Shown here one piece after another: positions 5,359 through 12,238 of a stretch of 15,246 nucleotides of DNA. Where the stretch lies: the NCBI GenBank assembly GCA_902489225.1, contig CABTZA010000026.1:1-15246 (forward strand). The letters are read 5' to 3'. The notes under the pieces were generated by a model that saw only the letters and a program-made list of their open reading frames with translations, did no database searches and was not told the origin of the DNA. Position 1 is the first letter of the stretch; each line of letters opens with the position of its first letter. The position numbers were made by a program, and so were the translations under genes. Source of the DNA: an uncultured Collinsella sp. (GTDB lineage: Bacteria; Actinomycetota; Coriobacteriia; Coriobacteriales; Coriobacteriaceae).

Positions 5359-7083
5359 GTGGACGAGGAAGCAAGCATCATCCTGGGGGATGCCATCGCC
5401 TTTTGCCAGCGCGACGGCCAAGATGCACGCCTCATCAACATGCTGGGGCAATCGCGCGCCATAAGCCTGACCGAAGATACGCTCACGATCGAGGCCCCCT
5501 CGCGCTTTGCCATCGCGCAGCTCAAAAAGCATCAGCCGACTATTGAGGCCTATCTGGAAGAAATCGCCTTTGCACCGATTGCTCTCGACATCGTGGCACC
5601 GCAAGGCGCCGCGACGGAATCCGCTGCCGCCACGGCGCCCGCCACGGCTCCCGCTGCTTCCCCGGCGGTGCCGGCCTCCGCAGGCGATGTGCCGACAATC
5701 GAGCACCAGCACAGCGATGTTTCCCGTGAAACAATGGCACCGTTGACGAGCGCGGCGGCGACGTCAACGAACGCACCCGTCACGCACATGCCCATCGCTC
5801 ACGACGCAGCGGCGGGCGCGGATTCGGGCATTGCAATCAAGAACACGCTCTCAGCCGACGATTTTCGCCGCATGATGAACCAGATGAAGGGCGGAGCGCC
5901 GACTAAATCCACGCAAGCTGCGACCCCCGCTTCAACCATGCCAGCACCGACCGTGCCGGCCGAGCAGAATACGGATGGAGCCCCGCTCGCCGCGAACTCA
6001 AAATTTACCTTTGAGAACTTTGTCTACGGCCCCGAGAACAGCCATGCCTATCGCTCGGCACTCAAGTTTGCCGCCCTCGCGGACGAGCGCGGCACATGCA
6101 CATCACTTTTCATCTACGGCAAATCGGGCCTGGGCAAGACGCACCTGCTGCTTGCCATCAAAAACGAGCTCGCCGAGAAGTCGCCCGAGATCAAGGTCAA
6201 GTATGCCAACTCCCAGGCATATCTGGACGACCTGATGACCGAGTTCGACCGTCAAAAGAAGAGCAACGCCCCCATCATGCAGGCGTACCACGGCGTGGAC
6301 GTGCTCATCATCGATGACATCCAAAACATCATCGGCAAGCGCGCGAGCGTGGACTACTTTTTCCAGCTCATGGACGAGTTCATCCGCAATAACAAGAAGG
6401 TCGTCATCGCGGCAGACCGCGCCCCCAAGGACCTGAGCATGGACGAGCGTCTGACCAGCCGCTTCAACGCCGGAATGCTCTGCCTGGTCGCAGAGCCCAG
6501 CTACGAGATGAAATACAAGATCTTGCAGCGCTATTACGAGAACACCATCGTCGCCGCTCCCGAGGCAGGCGACGACTCGCTGCTGGCGGCCTATGGGGGC
6601 GACGGCGGGCACCTGACCGACGAGCACTTTAAACACATGGCCGAGGTCTCGGGCACCAACATCCGCGAACTCGAGAGCTTTTGCGAGCGCTGCGCCGGCG
6701 AGGCGGGCGACCGCGAGCGCGAGGGCGGGGAGCTCACCTTTGACGATATCGACGCCATCGCCAGCCAGTACTTCGACACATCGGCCAAAAAGATCAACGT
6801 CCAGACGGTTCAGTCCGTCATCGAAGAGCAGTACGGCGTGACGCACGAGGAGCTCATCGGCCCGCGTCGCAACGCCAATATAGCCAAAGCACGCCATATC
6901 GCTATCTACCTGGCCATCGAGATGTGCGAGATGACGACCACGGCAGTGGGCGCCGAATTTGGCAACCGCAACCACTCGACCGTCAGCACGAGCTACAAAA
7001 AGGTCCAGAAGATGATCCAGGAAGACCGCACCGTCACCGAAGACCTCAAGTCGCTGCGCGATAAAATTACACTGCGCTCGTAG
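5359..7083 (+). CDS. dnaA: Chromosomal replication initiator DnaA
   Basis: The 574-aa AAA+ protein binds DnaA boxes and melts oriC. Domain I is about residues 1-80. Domain II is a long Ala/Pro/Thr-rich linker, about 81-210. Domain III begins FTFENFVYGPENSHAY and holds Walker A GKSGLGKTH (254-262), Walker B VLIIDDIQ (D319, D320) and the arginine-finger motif RLTSRF (R368). Domain IV (about 480-574) binds DNA: GPRRNANIAKARHIAIYL is recognisable. The recognition-helix signature, usually RDHTTV, reads RNHSTV (537-542). By ungapped alignment E. coli D433 is N538, T435 is S540 and Q408 is H513, while R399 (R504) and H434 (H539) are kept. The start is GTG at 5359 with GGGAG 5 nt upstream. It follows the ATPase-wHTH gene by 15 bp. 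A near-parS sequence lies in the linker-coding part (5718-5733). Confidence 0.97.
   Translation: MDEEASIILGDAIAFCQRDGQDARLINMLGQSRAISLTEDTLTIEAPSRFAIAQLKKHQPTIEAYLEEIAFAPIALDIVAPQGAATESAAATAPATAPAASPAVPASAGDVPTIEHQHSDVSRETMAPLTSAAATSTNAPVTHMPIAHDAAAGADSGIAIKNTLSADDFRRMMNQMKGGAPTKSTQAATPASTMPAPTVPAEQNTDGAPLAANSKFTFENFVYGPENSHAYRSALKFAALADERGTCTSLFIYGKSGLGKTHLLLAIKNELAEKSPEIKVKYANSQAYLDDLMTEFDRQKKSNAPIMQAYHGVDVLIIDDIQNIIGKRASVDYFFQLMDEFIRNNKKVVIAADRAPKDLSMDERLTSRFNAGMLCLVAEPSYEMKYKILQRYYENTIVAAPEAGDDSLLAAYGGDGGHLTDEHFKHMAEVSGTNIRELESFCERCAGEAGDREREGGELTFDDIDAIASQYFDTSAKKINVQTVQSVIEEQYGVTHEELIGPRRNANIAKARHIAIYLAIEMCEMTTTAVGAEFGNRNHSTVSTSYKKVQKMIQEDRTVTEDLKSLRDKITLRS
5718..5733. promoter_or_regulatory. 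Near-parS sequence inside dnaA
   Basis: TGTTTCCCGTGAAACA matches the three parS sites of this window at 15 of 16 positions (A to C at position 7). It encodes part of DVSRETM in the poorly constrained DnaA domain II linker. It may be a fourth, weaker ParB site about 5 kb from the cluster. Binding is inferred only from the match. Confidence 0.55.
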
Positions 7084-7321
7084 GGAAATAGAGACACCTG
7101 TTGAAAACTTGTCGAAACCACGGGCATAAGGTGTCTAAAACCCAACCCGCGGTGATGAAAAGTTTTGCGCAGGTTTTGAACGTGGAAAACCACCCCTGTT
7201 GCACACAGGTTGCTGTCGATTCTCTTTTTGGGTCTGACCTGCGTCTTTGGGAGTAATCAACAGTTTCGTCAGTGCTATTACTATTATTAAGATATTTATA
7301 TCTATAGAAAGGTATTAAAAG
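7084..7321. other. oriC: oriC block 2: dnaA-dnaN intergenic region
   Basis: This 238-bp gap carries TGTTGAAAA at 7099-7107 (TTTTCAACA on the minus strand), followed at 7109 by TTGTCGAAA. The 18 bp at 7101-7118 match 3911-3928 in block 1 at 16 positions. A TAATCAACA 9-mer (7254-7262) precedes the trinucleotide and A+T-rich stretch described separately. GTTGCAC at 7198 recurs from block 1 (3765, 3938). The dnaN promoter must lie here, but I see no clear -35/-10 pair. No gene is present. Confidence 0.72.
7275..7320. other. Candidate DNA unwinding element with DnaA-trio tract
   Basis: The 46 bp hold only seven G or C bases (about 85% A+T) in an otherwise G+C-rich neighbourhood. They begin with CTA TTA CTA TTA TTA (7275-7289). 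Its other strand reads TAATAATAGTAATAG, the repeating 3'-GAT/AAT-5' pattern described for DnaA-trios in B. subtilis. A short palindrome, AGATAT-TT-ATATCT (7290-7303), follows. A DnaA-box-like TAATCAACA lies 12 bp upstream, so box, GC-containing gap, trios and A+T-rich DNA come in the known order. The segment also contains the dnaN ribosome-binding site. Confidence 0.62.
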
Positions 7322-8425
7322 ATGAAGTTCACCGTCAGCCAGAGCTCGCTTACACAAGCCATCGGCGTCGTTATGAAGGGTGTCGCTTCGGCATCCACCC
7401 TCCCCATCCTGTCGGGCGTGCTCGTTAAGGCCCAAGACGGCATCTTGGAATTCCAGACCTCTAACTACACCATCTCGATCCGTCATCGCATCGCGGCGCA
7501 TGTCGAAGAAGAGGGCGAGATGGTTATCCCCTGTAAGATGCTCTCCAATATCACTAAGACCCTCCCCGATGCCCCGGTCACCTTTGAGCTGTCCGAGCGC
7601 CAGGTGCTGATTGGTTGCGAGAAGAGCTCGTTCCGCCTGAACACGCTCGATGCCAATGACTTCCCCGAGTTTCCGGCATACGCCATCGAGAGCGCCGTGG
7701 AGCTGCCGACCGATATCTTGTCCGAGATGGTCGGGCGCGTATGGCGCGTCACCTCGACCGACAAGGCCCGCCCCATCCTGGGCGGCGTGCACATGAAGGT
7801 CGAAAACAACACCGTGCGCCTGGTGGCGACCGATTCCTTCCGCTTGGCCGTGTGCGATACGCAGGTTGAGACCTCGACCCTCGAGGGTTCCTTTGAGCTC
7901 AATGTTCCGGCTGACGCCTTTAACGACGCGCTGAACATCATGGCCAGCCAGGCGACCATCATGATCGGGGCTACCGACACCCAGGTCGTCTTCGAGGCCG
8001 GCAATACCACCTACGTGTCGCGCCGCATCGAGGGCGTGTACCCCAACTACAAGCAGCTCATCCCCGATTCGTGCGTGACGAGCGTCAAGATTGACGTCGC
8101 CGCCTTTAACGCCGCCCTCAAGCGCGTGGCCGTTATCGCGAGCGCCAACCCCGCCGTCAAGTTCGAGATCGATGTCGAGAACGGGCAGATGGGCCTGTCC
8201 TCCATTTCCAATGACCAGGACCTTGCACAGGAGACGATCGATGTCGAGGCCGAGGGCGAGTCGGGTACCATCGCCTTCAACTACCACTACATCTTCGGCT
8301 GCCTCAATGCCCTGTCCAAGGAGAAGGAGATCACGCTGGAGCTCAAGAGCTACTCGCAGGCGGGCATCTTCAAGTCCTACGACAAGATCAACTACCTGTA
8401 CCTGGTCATGCCGGTTCGCATCTAG
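7322..8425 (+). CDS. dnaN: DNA polymerase III beta subunit (sliding clamp)
   Basis: The 367-aa protein forms the ring-shaped dimer that tethers DNA polymerase III to DNA and recruits repair and replication partners. The sequence matches the family along its length: MKFTVSQSSLTQAIGVVMKGVASASTLPILSG at the start, LVATDSFRLAVC in the second domain, and the terminal YLYLVMPVRI, the usual C-terminal strand of the clamp. Length is normal for the family. The ATG at 7322 has AAAGG 9 nt upstream. It follows oriC block 2 and is separated from recF by only 9 bp, so the two form an operon. No yaaA-like gene lies between them, unlike B. subtilis. Confidence 0.97.
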   Translation: MKFTVSQSSLTQAIGVVMKGVASASTLPILSGVLVKAQDGILEFQTSNYTISIRHRIAAHVEEEGEMVIPCKMLSNITKTLPDAPVTFELSERQVLIGCEKSSFRLNTLDANDFPEFPAYAIESAVELPTDILSEMVGRVWRVTSTDKARPILGGVHMKVENNTVRLVATDSFRLAVCDTQVETSTLEGSFELNVPADAFNDALNIMASQATIMIGATDTQVVFEAGNTTYVSRRIEGVYPNYKQLIPDSCVTSVKIDVAAFNAALKRVAVIASANPAVKFEIDVENGQMGLSSISNDQDLAQETIDVEAEGESGTIAFNYHYIFGCLNALSKEKEITLELKSYSQAGIFKSYDKINYLYLVMPVRI

Positions 8426-8434
8426 CGCTGCGCC

Positions 8435-9541
8435 ATGACCATGTTCGCCCGCGATCTTTCCGTCGCGCACTACCGCAGCTTCGATAACTATCGTCTTGCC
8501 CTGGACGAGGGCGTGACGATACTTGCGGGACCCAACGCGGCGGGAAAGACCAATCTCATAGAGGCGCTGCAGCTGCTGACGAGCGGCGCCTCGTTTAGGC
8601 ATCCGACCGCAGCCGAGCTCGTCCATGATGGCGTGGGCTCGTGCAAGGTCGAGCTGAGGCTCGAGGGCGACGGCCGCGTGCTTGATATGGGATTGAGCGC
8701 GGAGGACGGTAAGCGCTCGTTTAGCCGCAACGGCAAGAGATGCTCTGCCGCCGGTGTGCGCGGGGTTCTGCCGAGCGTGCTGTTTTGCCCCGACCATCTG
8801 GACATGGTTAAGCGAGGCGCCAGTGTGCGCCGCGCCGCCCTCGATGACTTTGGCATGCAACTGAGCGCACGCTATGCCGATCTTGCGAGCACCTATGGGC
8901 GCTGCGTGACCCAGCGTAACGCCTTGCTCAAGGAGACCTGGTGCTGCCGTGAGATGCTCGGCGCGTGGAACGATTCGATTGCCCGTGCGGGCTCGGCCCT
9001 GCTCGTGCACCGGTTGGCCCTGCTCGACCGGCTGGCGGGCCATGTGCGCACTGCCTACGGGCAAGTGGCGTCCGGTGAGGCTGCCAACGTGACCTATACG
9101 TCCACGCTGGGGGATTTGCCCCAGGTCGAGGATCGCGAAGAGCTGAAGGGCTGGGCGTACGAGCGCATGCTGGCCGCTCTTGATGAGCACGCCGACGAGG
9201 AAATTCGCCGCGGCGTGACGTTGGTGGGACCGCATCGCGACGAGATTGAATTTACCGTGGCGGGTCGCTCCGCTCGTTCATTTGCCAGCCAAGGACAGCA
9301 GCGAACGTTGGTACTGTCCTGGAAGGTGGCCGAGGTGGCCGTGGCTCGCGATGTCCTGGGCACCGCCCCGCTGCTGCTTTTGGACGACGTGATGAGCGAG
9401 CTCGACGGCGAGCGTCGCGGTGCTTTCCTGCGGCTGATCGGCGATGATATCCAGACGGTCATAACCACGACCAACCTGGGGTACTTTACCGATGACCTGC
9501 TTGATCGAGCCAAGGTGGTGAGCATGGGTGAGACGTGCTAA
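8435..9541 (+). CDS. recF: DNA replication/repair protein RecF
   Basis: The 368-aa SMC-like ABC ATPase binds gapped DNA and helps RecO and RecR load RecA at stalled forks. Walker A is GPNAAGKTN (residues 32-40), the ABC signature SQGQQRT is near residues 285-291, and Walker B is LLLLDDVMSELD (about 313-324). The N-terminal HYRSFDNYRL motif is typical of RecF. The third Walker A residue after GP is Ala where many RecF proteins have Gly. I see no Shine-Dalgarno sequence before the ATG at 8435, only 9 bp after the dnaN stop, so re-initiation after dnaN is likely. A second ATG two codons later is an equal candidate. The stop overlaps the next gene by 14 bp. Confidence 0.95.
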   Translation: MTMFARDLSVAHYRSFDNYRLALDEGVTILAGPNAAGKTNLIEALQLLTSGASFRHPTAAELVHDGVGSCKVELRLEGDGRVLDMGLSAEDGKRSFSRNGKRCSAAGVRGVLPSVLFCPDHLDMVKRGASVRRAALDDFGMQLSARYADLASTYGRCVTQRNALLKETWCCREMLGAWNDSIARAGSALLVHRLALLDRLAGHVRTAYGQVASGEAANVTYTSTLGDLPQVEDREELKGWAYERMLAALDEHADEEIRRGVTLVGPHRDEIEFTVAGRSARSFASQGQQRTLVLSWKVAEVAVARDVLGTAPLLLLDDVMSELDGERRGAFLRLIGDDIQTVITTTNLGYFTDDLLDRAKVVSMGETC

Positions 9542-10091
9542 TTACGAGCGCGAGAGCGAGACGGTCGCCTTCAGTGGGTTTTTGAACGCAGAGCGCCAGC
9601 GCATCCTGGCGTCGGCGACGCCTGAGCGCCGTGCGCAGATGGAGGCTGCCGAGGAGTCGCGCGCGGTCTATCGCGCGTGGAACGCGGTGTGCTCGGGCAC
9701 GCGCGAGGGGCGGCATGTGACGGGTCTGCGCTACCTGCCCGAGTCCAATGAGCTGCTGGTATATCTCGATTCGCCCTCGTGGACGCAGGAAATGACGCTG
9801 TTGCGTGAGATCATCCGCGCGCGCATGGAGCGCGCCGGTGCGCATGTGGACGGCCTGGTGTTCAAAACCACCGCACCCGGTCACACGCCGCCCGCCGCCA
9901 AGGAGCGCCTGCGCCCGGCGACGACCGAGCGCCCGCCGGCCCCGCACGCCGACCTAAGTGAGGCCGAGCGCACCGAGATTGAGCGCCAAGTGGCGCCCGT
10001 CGAAGACCAAAAACTGCGCGAGGCCCTCGAGAATGCCATGAGAGCCAGTGCCGAGTGGGCCAAGGGCGTGCAAAGCAAAAAAGAGCCTTAA
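9528..10091 (+). CDS. DUF721 / DciA-like protein, probable replicative helicase loader
   Basis: The 187-aa protein fits the DUF721 (DciA-like) family that follows recF in many actinobacteria. The core is residues about 45-115: VYRAWNAVCSGTREGRHVTGLRYLPESN, then LLVYLDSPSWTQEMTLLREIIRARM. It has the Trp near the start of the domain, the conserved S-x-W and the following long helix. DciA proteins are known as the ancestral loaders of DnaB, used where DnaC or DnaI is absent. That role is inferred here. The C-terminal half is Pro/Glu/Arg-rich and probably disordered. The GTG at 9528 overlaps the recF end by 14 bp, so translation is likely coupled. A terminator follows at 10118-10147. Confidence 0.85.
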   Translation: MRRANYERESETVAFSGFLNAERQRILASATPERRAQMEAAEESRAVYRAWNAVCSGTREGRHVTGLRYLPESNELLVYLDSPSWTQEMTLLREIIRARMERAGAHVDGLVFKTTAPGHTPPAAKERLRPATTERPPAPHADLSEAERTEIERQVAPVEDQKLREALENAMRASAEWAKGVQSKKEP

Positions 10092-10117
10092 ATCGCATCT
10101 GGTGGCCTTGTAGAGCC

Positions 10118-10147
10118 AAATACCCTCGTTCCCGAGGGTATTTTTTT
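10118..10147 (+). terminator. Rho-independent terminator after the dnaA-side operon
   Basis: An 11-bp perfect stem AAATACCCTCG / CGAGGGTATTT with a TTCC loop is followed by a T-run to 10147. It separates the dnaN-recF-DUF721 transcript from gyrB, so gyrBA must have its own promoter in the short stretch 10141-10185. TTTACG (10145-10150), 17 bp before TACACA, is one weak possibility. Confidence 0.93.
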
Positions 10148-10196
10148 ACGATAAACTAGTAAGGCTGTACACATTTTCTTGACTGAAGGAGGACGT

Positions 10197-12227
10197 GTGG
10201 CAAACGAAAACGATTACGATGGCGGCGAGATTAAGATTCTCGAAGGTCTCGAGGCCGTTCGTAAGCGCCCGGGCATGTATATCGGCTCGACGAGCGCCAG
10301 CGGTCTGCATCACCTGGTGTGGGAGATCGTTGACAACTCCGTCGACGAGGCCATGGCCGGTTTCTGCACCGAGATCCAGGTGACGGTCCACGCCGACAAC
10401 TCCATCACGGTCGTCGACAACGGGCGCGGCATCCCCGTCGACGAGCACCCTGTTAAAAAGATCCCGACGCTCGAGGTCGTCATGACGATCTTGCACGCCG
10501 GCGGTAAGTTCGATAACTCGGCCTATAAGGTCTCGGGCGGCCTGCACGGCGTGGGCATCTCCGTCGTCAACGCACTGTCCAAGCGCGTGGTCGTTCAGGT
10601 TCGTCGCGATGGCAACACCTACGAGATGGAGTTCTCGCGCGGCAAGACCGTCAAGAAGATGGAGGTCGTGGGCACCTCGGATTCGACGGGCACCACCGTC
10701 ACCTTCTGGCCCGACGACGAGATCTTCGAGACCTGCATCTACGATTTCGATACGCTGCACAACCGTCTGCAGGAGACGGCGTTCCTCAATAAGAACCTCA
10801 AAATCGTGCTGACCGACGAGCGCGAGGCGACTCCCCACGTGGAGGAGTTTTGCTACGAGGGCGGCATCATCGACTTCGTCAAGTTCCTCAACGAGGGCAA
10901 GGACGTCCCCGAGGCCTTTAAGGAGCCCATCTACATCGAGGGCAAATCGGACCCGGACGCGCCTGTGGCCAAGATGGGCGAGGTCGAGGTTTCCCTGCAG
11001 TGGAATAGCGGCTACGGCGAGAACGTCATGTCGTTTGCCAACGACATCTACACCCCCGAGGGCGGCATGCACCTCGAGGGCTTCCGCACCGCGCTCACCC
11101 GCGTAATCAACGACTACGCGCGCAAGCAGAACCTGCTCAAGGAAAAAGACGCCAACCTGACCGGCGACGATGTGCGCGAGGGCCTTTCGGCCGTTATCTC
11201 GGTCAAGCTGCCCGATCCGCAGTTTGAGGGCCAGACCAAGGCCAAGCTCGGTAGCTCCTATATGCGAGCGCTCACGCTCAAGATTGTGACCGACGGCCTT
11301 GTCGATTACCTCGAGGAGCATCCCAAGCCCGCCCGCGAGATCGTCAAGAAGGCGCAACAGGCCTGCAAGGCGCGCAACGCCGCCCGCAAGGCGCGCGAAG
11401 CGACCCGCCGCAAGAGCCTGCTCGAGACGGCGTCCCTGCCCGGTAAGCTCGCCGACTGCTCGGTGCGCGATGCCGAGCTCACCGAGCTCTTCATCGTAGA
11501 GGGCGACTCGGCAGGCGGTTCGGCCAAGGACGGCCGTCGCCGAGACATCCAGGCGATTCTGCCCCTGCGCGGCAAGATTTTGAACGTCGAACGCGTTGGT
11601 GACCATCGCGCGTTCTCGAGTGACACCATCCAGTCGCTGATTACCGCGATCGGTTGCGGCGTCACGACGAGTGCCGGCGACGGCGGCGACTTCGATATCA
11701 CCAAGGCGCGCTACCACAAGATCATCATCATGACCGATGCAGACGTCGACGGTGCGCATATCCGCATCCTGCTGCTGACGTTCTTCTACAAGTACATGCG
11801 CCCGCTGATCGATGCCGGCTACGTCTATGTTGCCTGCCCGCCCATCTTTGGCATTAAGGTGCGCAACAAGATTCACTACGTGTATCCCAACGGCCGCCAG
11901 CCCGAAGACGAGATCCTGCGCGACACCATCCAGAGCCTGGGCCTGAACCCCGACGATAACGACGAGGACGGCAAGGCCAAGGACGGCAAGATCACCAAAA
12001 AGCGCAAGGGCTATACCGTCCAGCGCTACAAGGGCCTGGGCGAGATGGACCCCAAGCAGCTTGCCTCGACGACGATGGACCCCAAGACCCGCATCCTGCA
12101 GCGTGTGTCGATCGAGGACGCCGTGGTGGCGGACCGCGCCGTGCGCGAGCTCATGGGTTCCGAGGTCGGCTATCGCCGCGAGTACATTGAAAAACATGCG
12201 CATGACGCGCGTTTCCTTGACGCTTAA
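10197..12227 (+). CDS. gyrB: DNA gyrase subunit B
   Basis: The 676-aa protein supplies the ATPase and part of the DNA-cleavage core of gyrase. The GHKL domain shows IVDNSVDEAMAG (N box), DNGRGIPVDEH (G1) and GGLHGVGISVVNALS (G2). The TOPRIM part has the catalytic E435 in VEGDSAGGSAKDGRRR and the metal-binding D514/D516/D518 in TDADVDGAHIR. QRYKGLGEMDPKQL is also present. A short charged insert (about NPDDNDEDGKAKDGKITKK) precedes it. I use the GTG at 10197, which has AGGAGG 4 nt upstream. A TTG six codons earlier would overlap that site. The GyrB positions linked to quinolone resistance (EGDSAGG and LPLRGKILNVE) look wild type. gyrA follows after 11 bp. Confidence 0.97.
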   Translation: MANENDYDGGEIKILEGLEAVRKRPGMYIGSTSASGLHHLVWEIVDNSVDEAMAGFCTEIQVTVHADNSITVVDNGRGIPVDEHPVKKIPTLEVVMTILHAGGKFDNSAYKVSGGLHGVGISVVNALSKRVVVQVRRDGNTYEMEFSRGKTVKKMEVVGTSDSTGTTVTFWPDDEIFETCIYDFDTLHNRLQETAFLNKNLKIVLTDEREATPHVEEFCYEGGIIDFVKFLNEGKDVPEAFKEPIYIEGKSDPDAPVAKMGEVEVSLQWNSGYGENVMSFANDIYTPEGGMHLEGFRTALTRVINDYARKQNLLKEKDANLTGDDVREGLSAVISVKLPDPQFEGQTKAKLGSSYMRALTLKIVTDGLVDYLEEHPKPAREIVKKAQQACKARNAARKAREATRRKSLLETASLPGKLADCSVRDAELTELFIVEGDSAGGSAKDGRRRDIQAILPLRGKILNVERVGDHRAFSSDTIQSLITAIGCGVTTSAGDGGDFDITKARYHKIIIMTDADVDGAHIRILLLTFFYKYMRPLIDAGYVYVACPPIFGIKVRNKIHYVYPNGRQPEDEILRDTIQSLGLNPDDNDEDGKAKDGKITKKRKGYTVQRYKGLGEMDPKQLASTTMDPKTRILQRVSIEDAVVADRAVRELMGSEVGYRREYIEKHAHDARFLDA

Positions 12228-12238
12228 GAGGAGGTAAC

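Noticed and set aside
7067..9235. A 722-codon open frame on the minus strand across dnaN and recF
   Set aside because: It is a shadow of high-G+C codon bias; the plus strand encodes complete DnaN and RecF, and the antisense product has no recognisable domain.
10146..12203. A 685-codon open frame on the minus strand across gyrB
   Set aside because: The plus strand encodes a full GyrB with all motifs. The antisense product is Leu/Val/Asp-rich as expected from reversed GC-biased codons.
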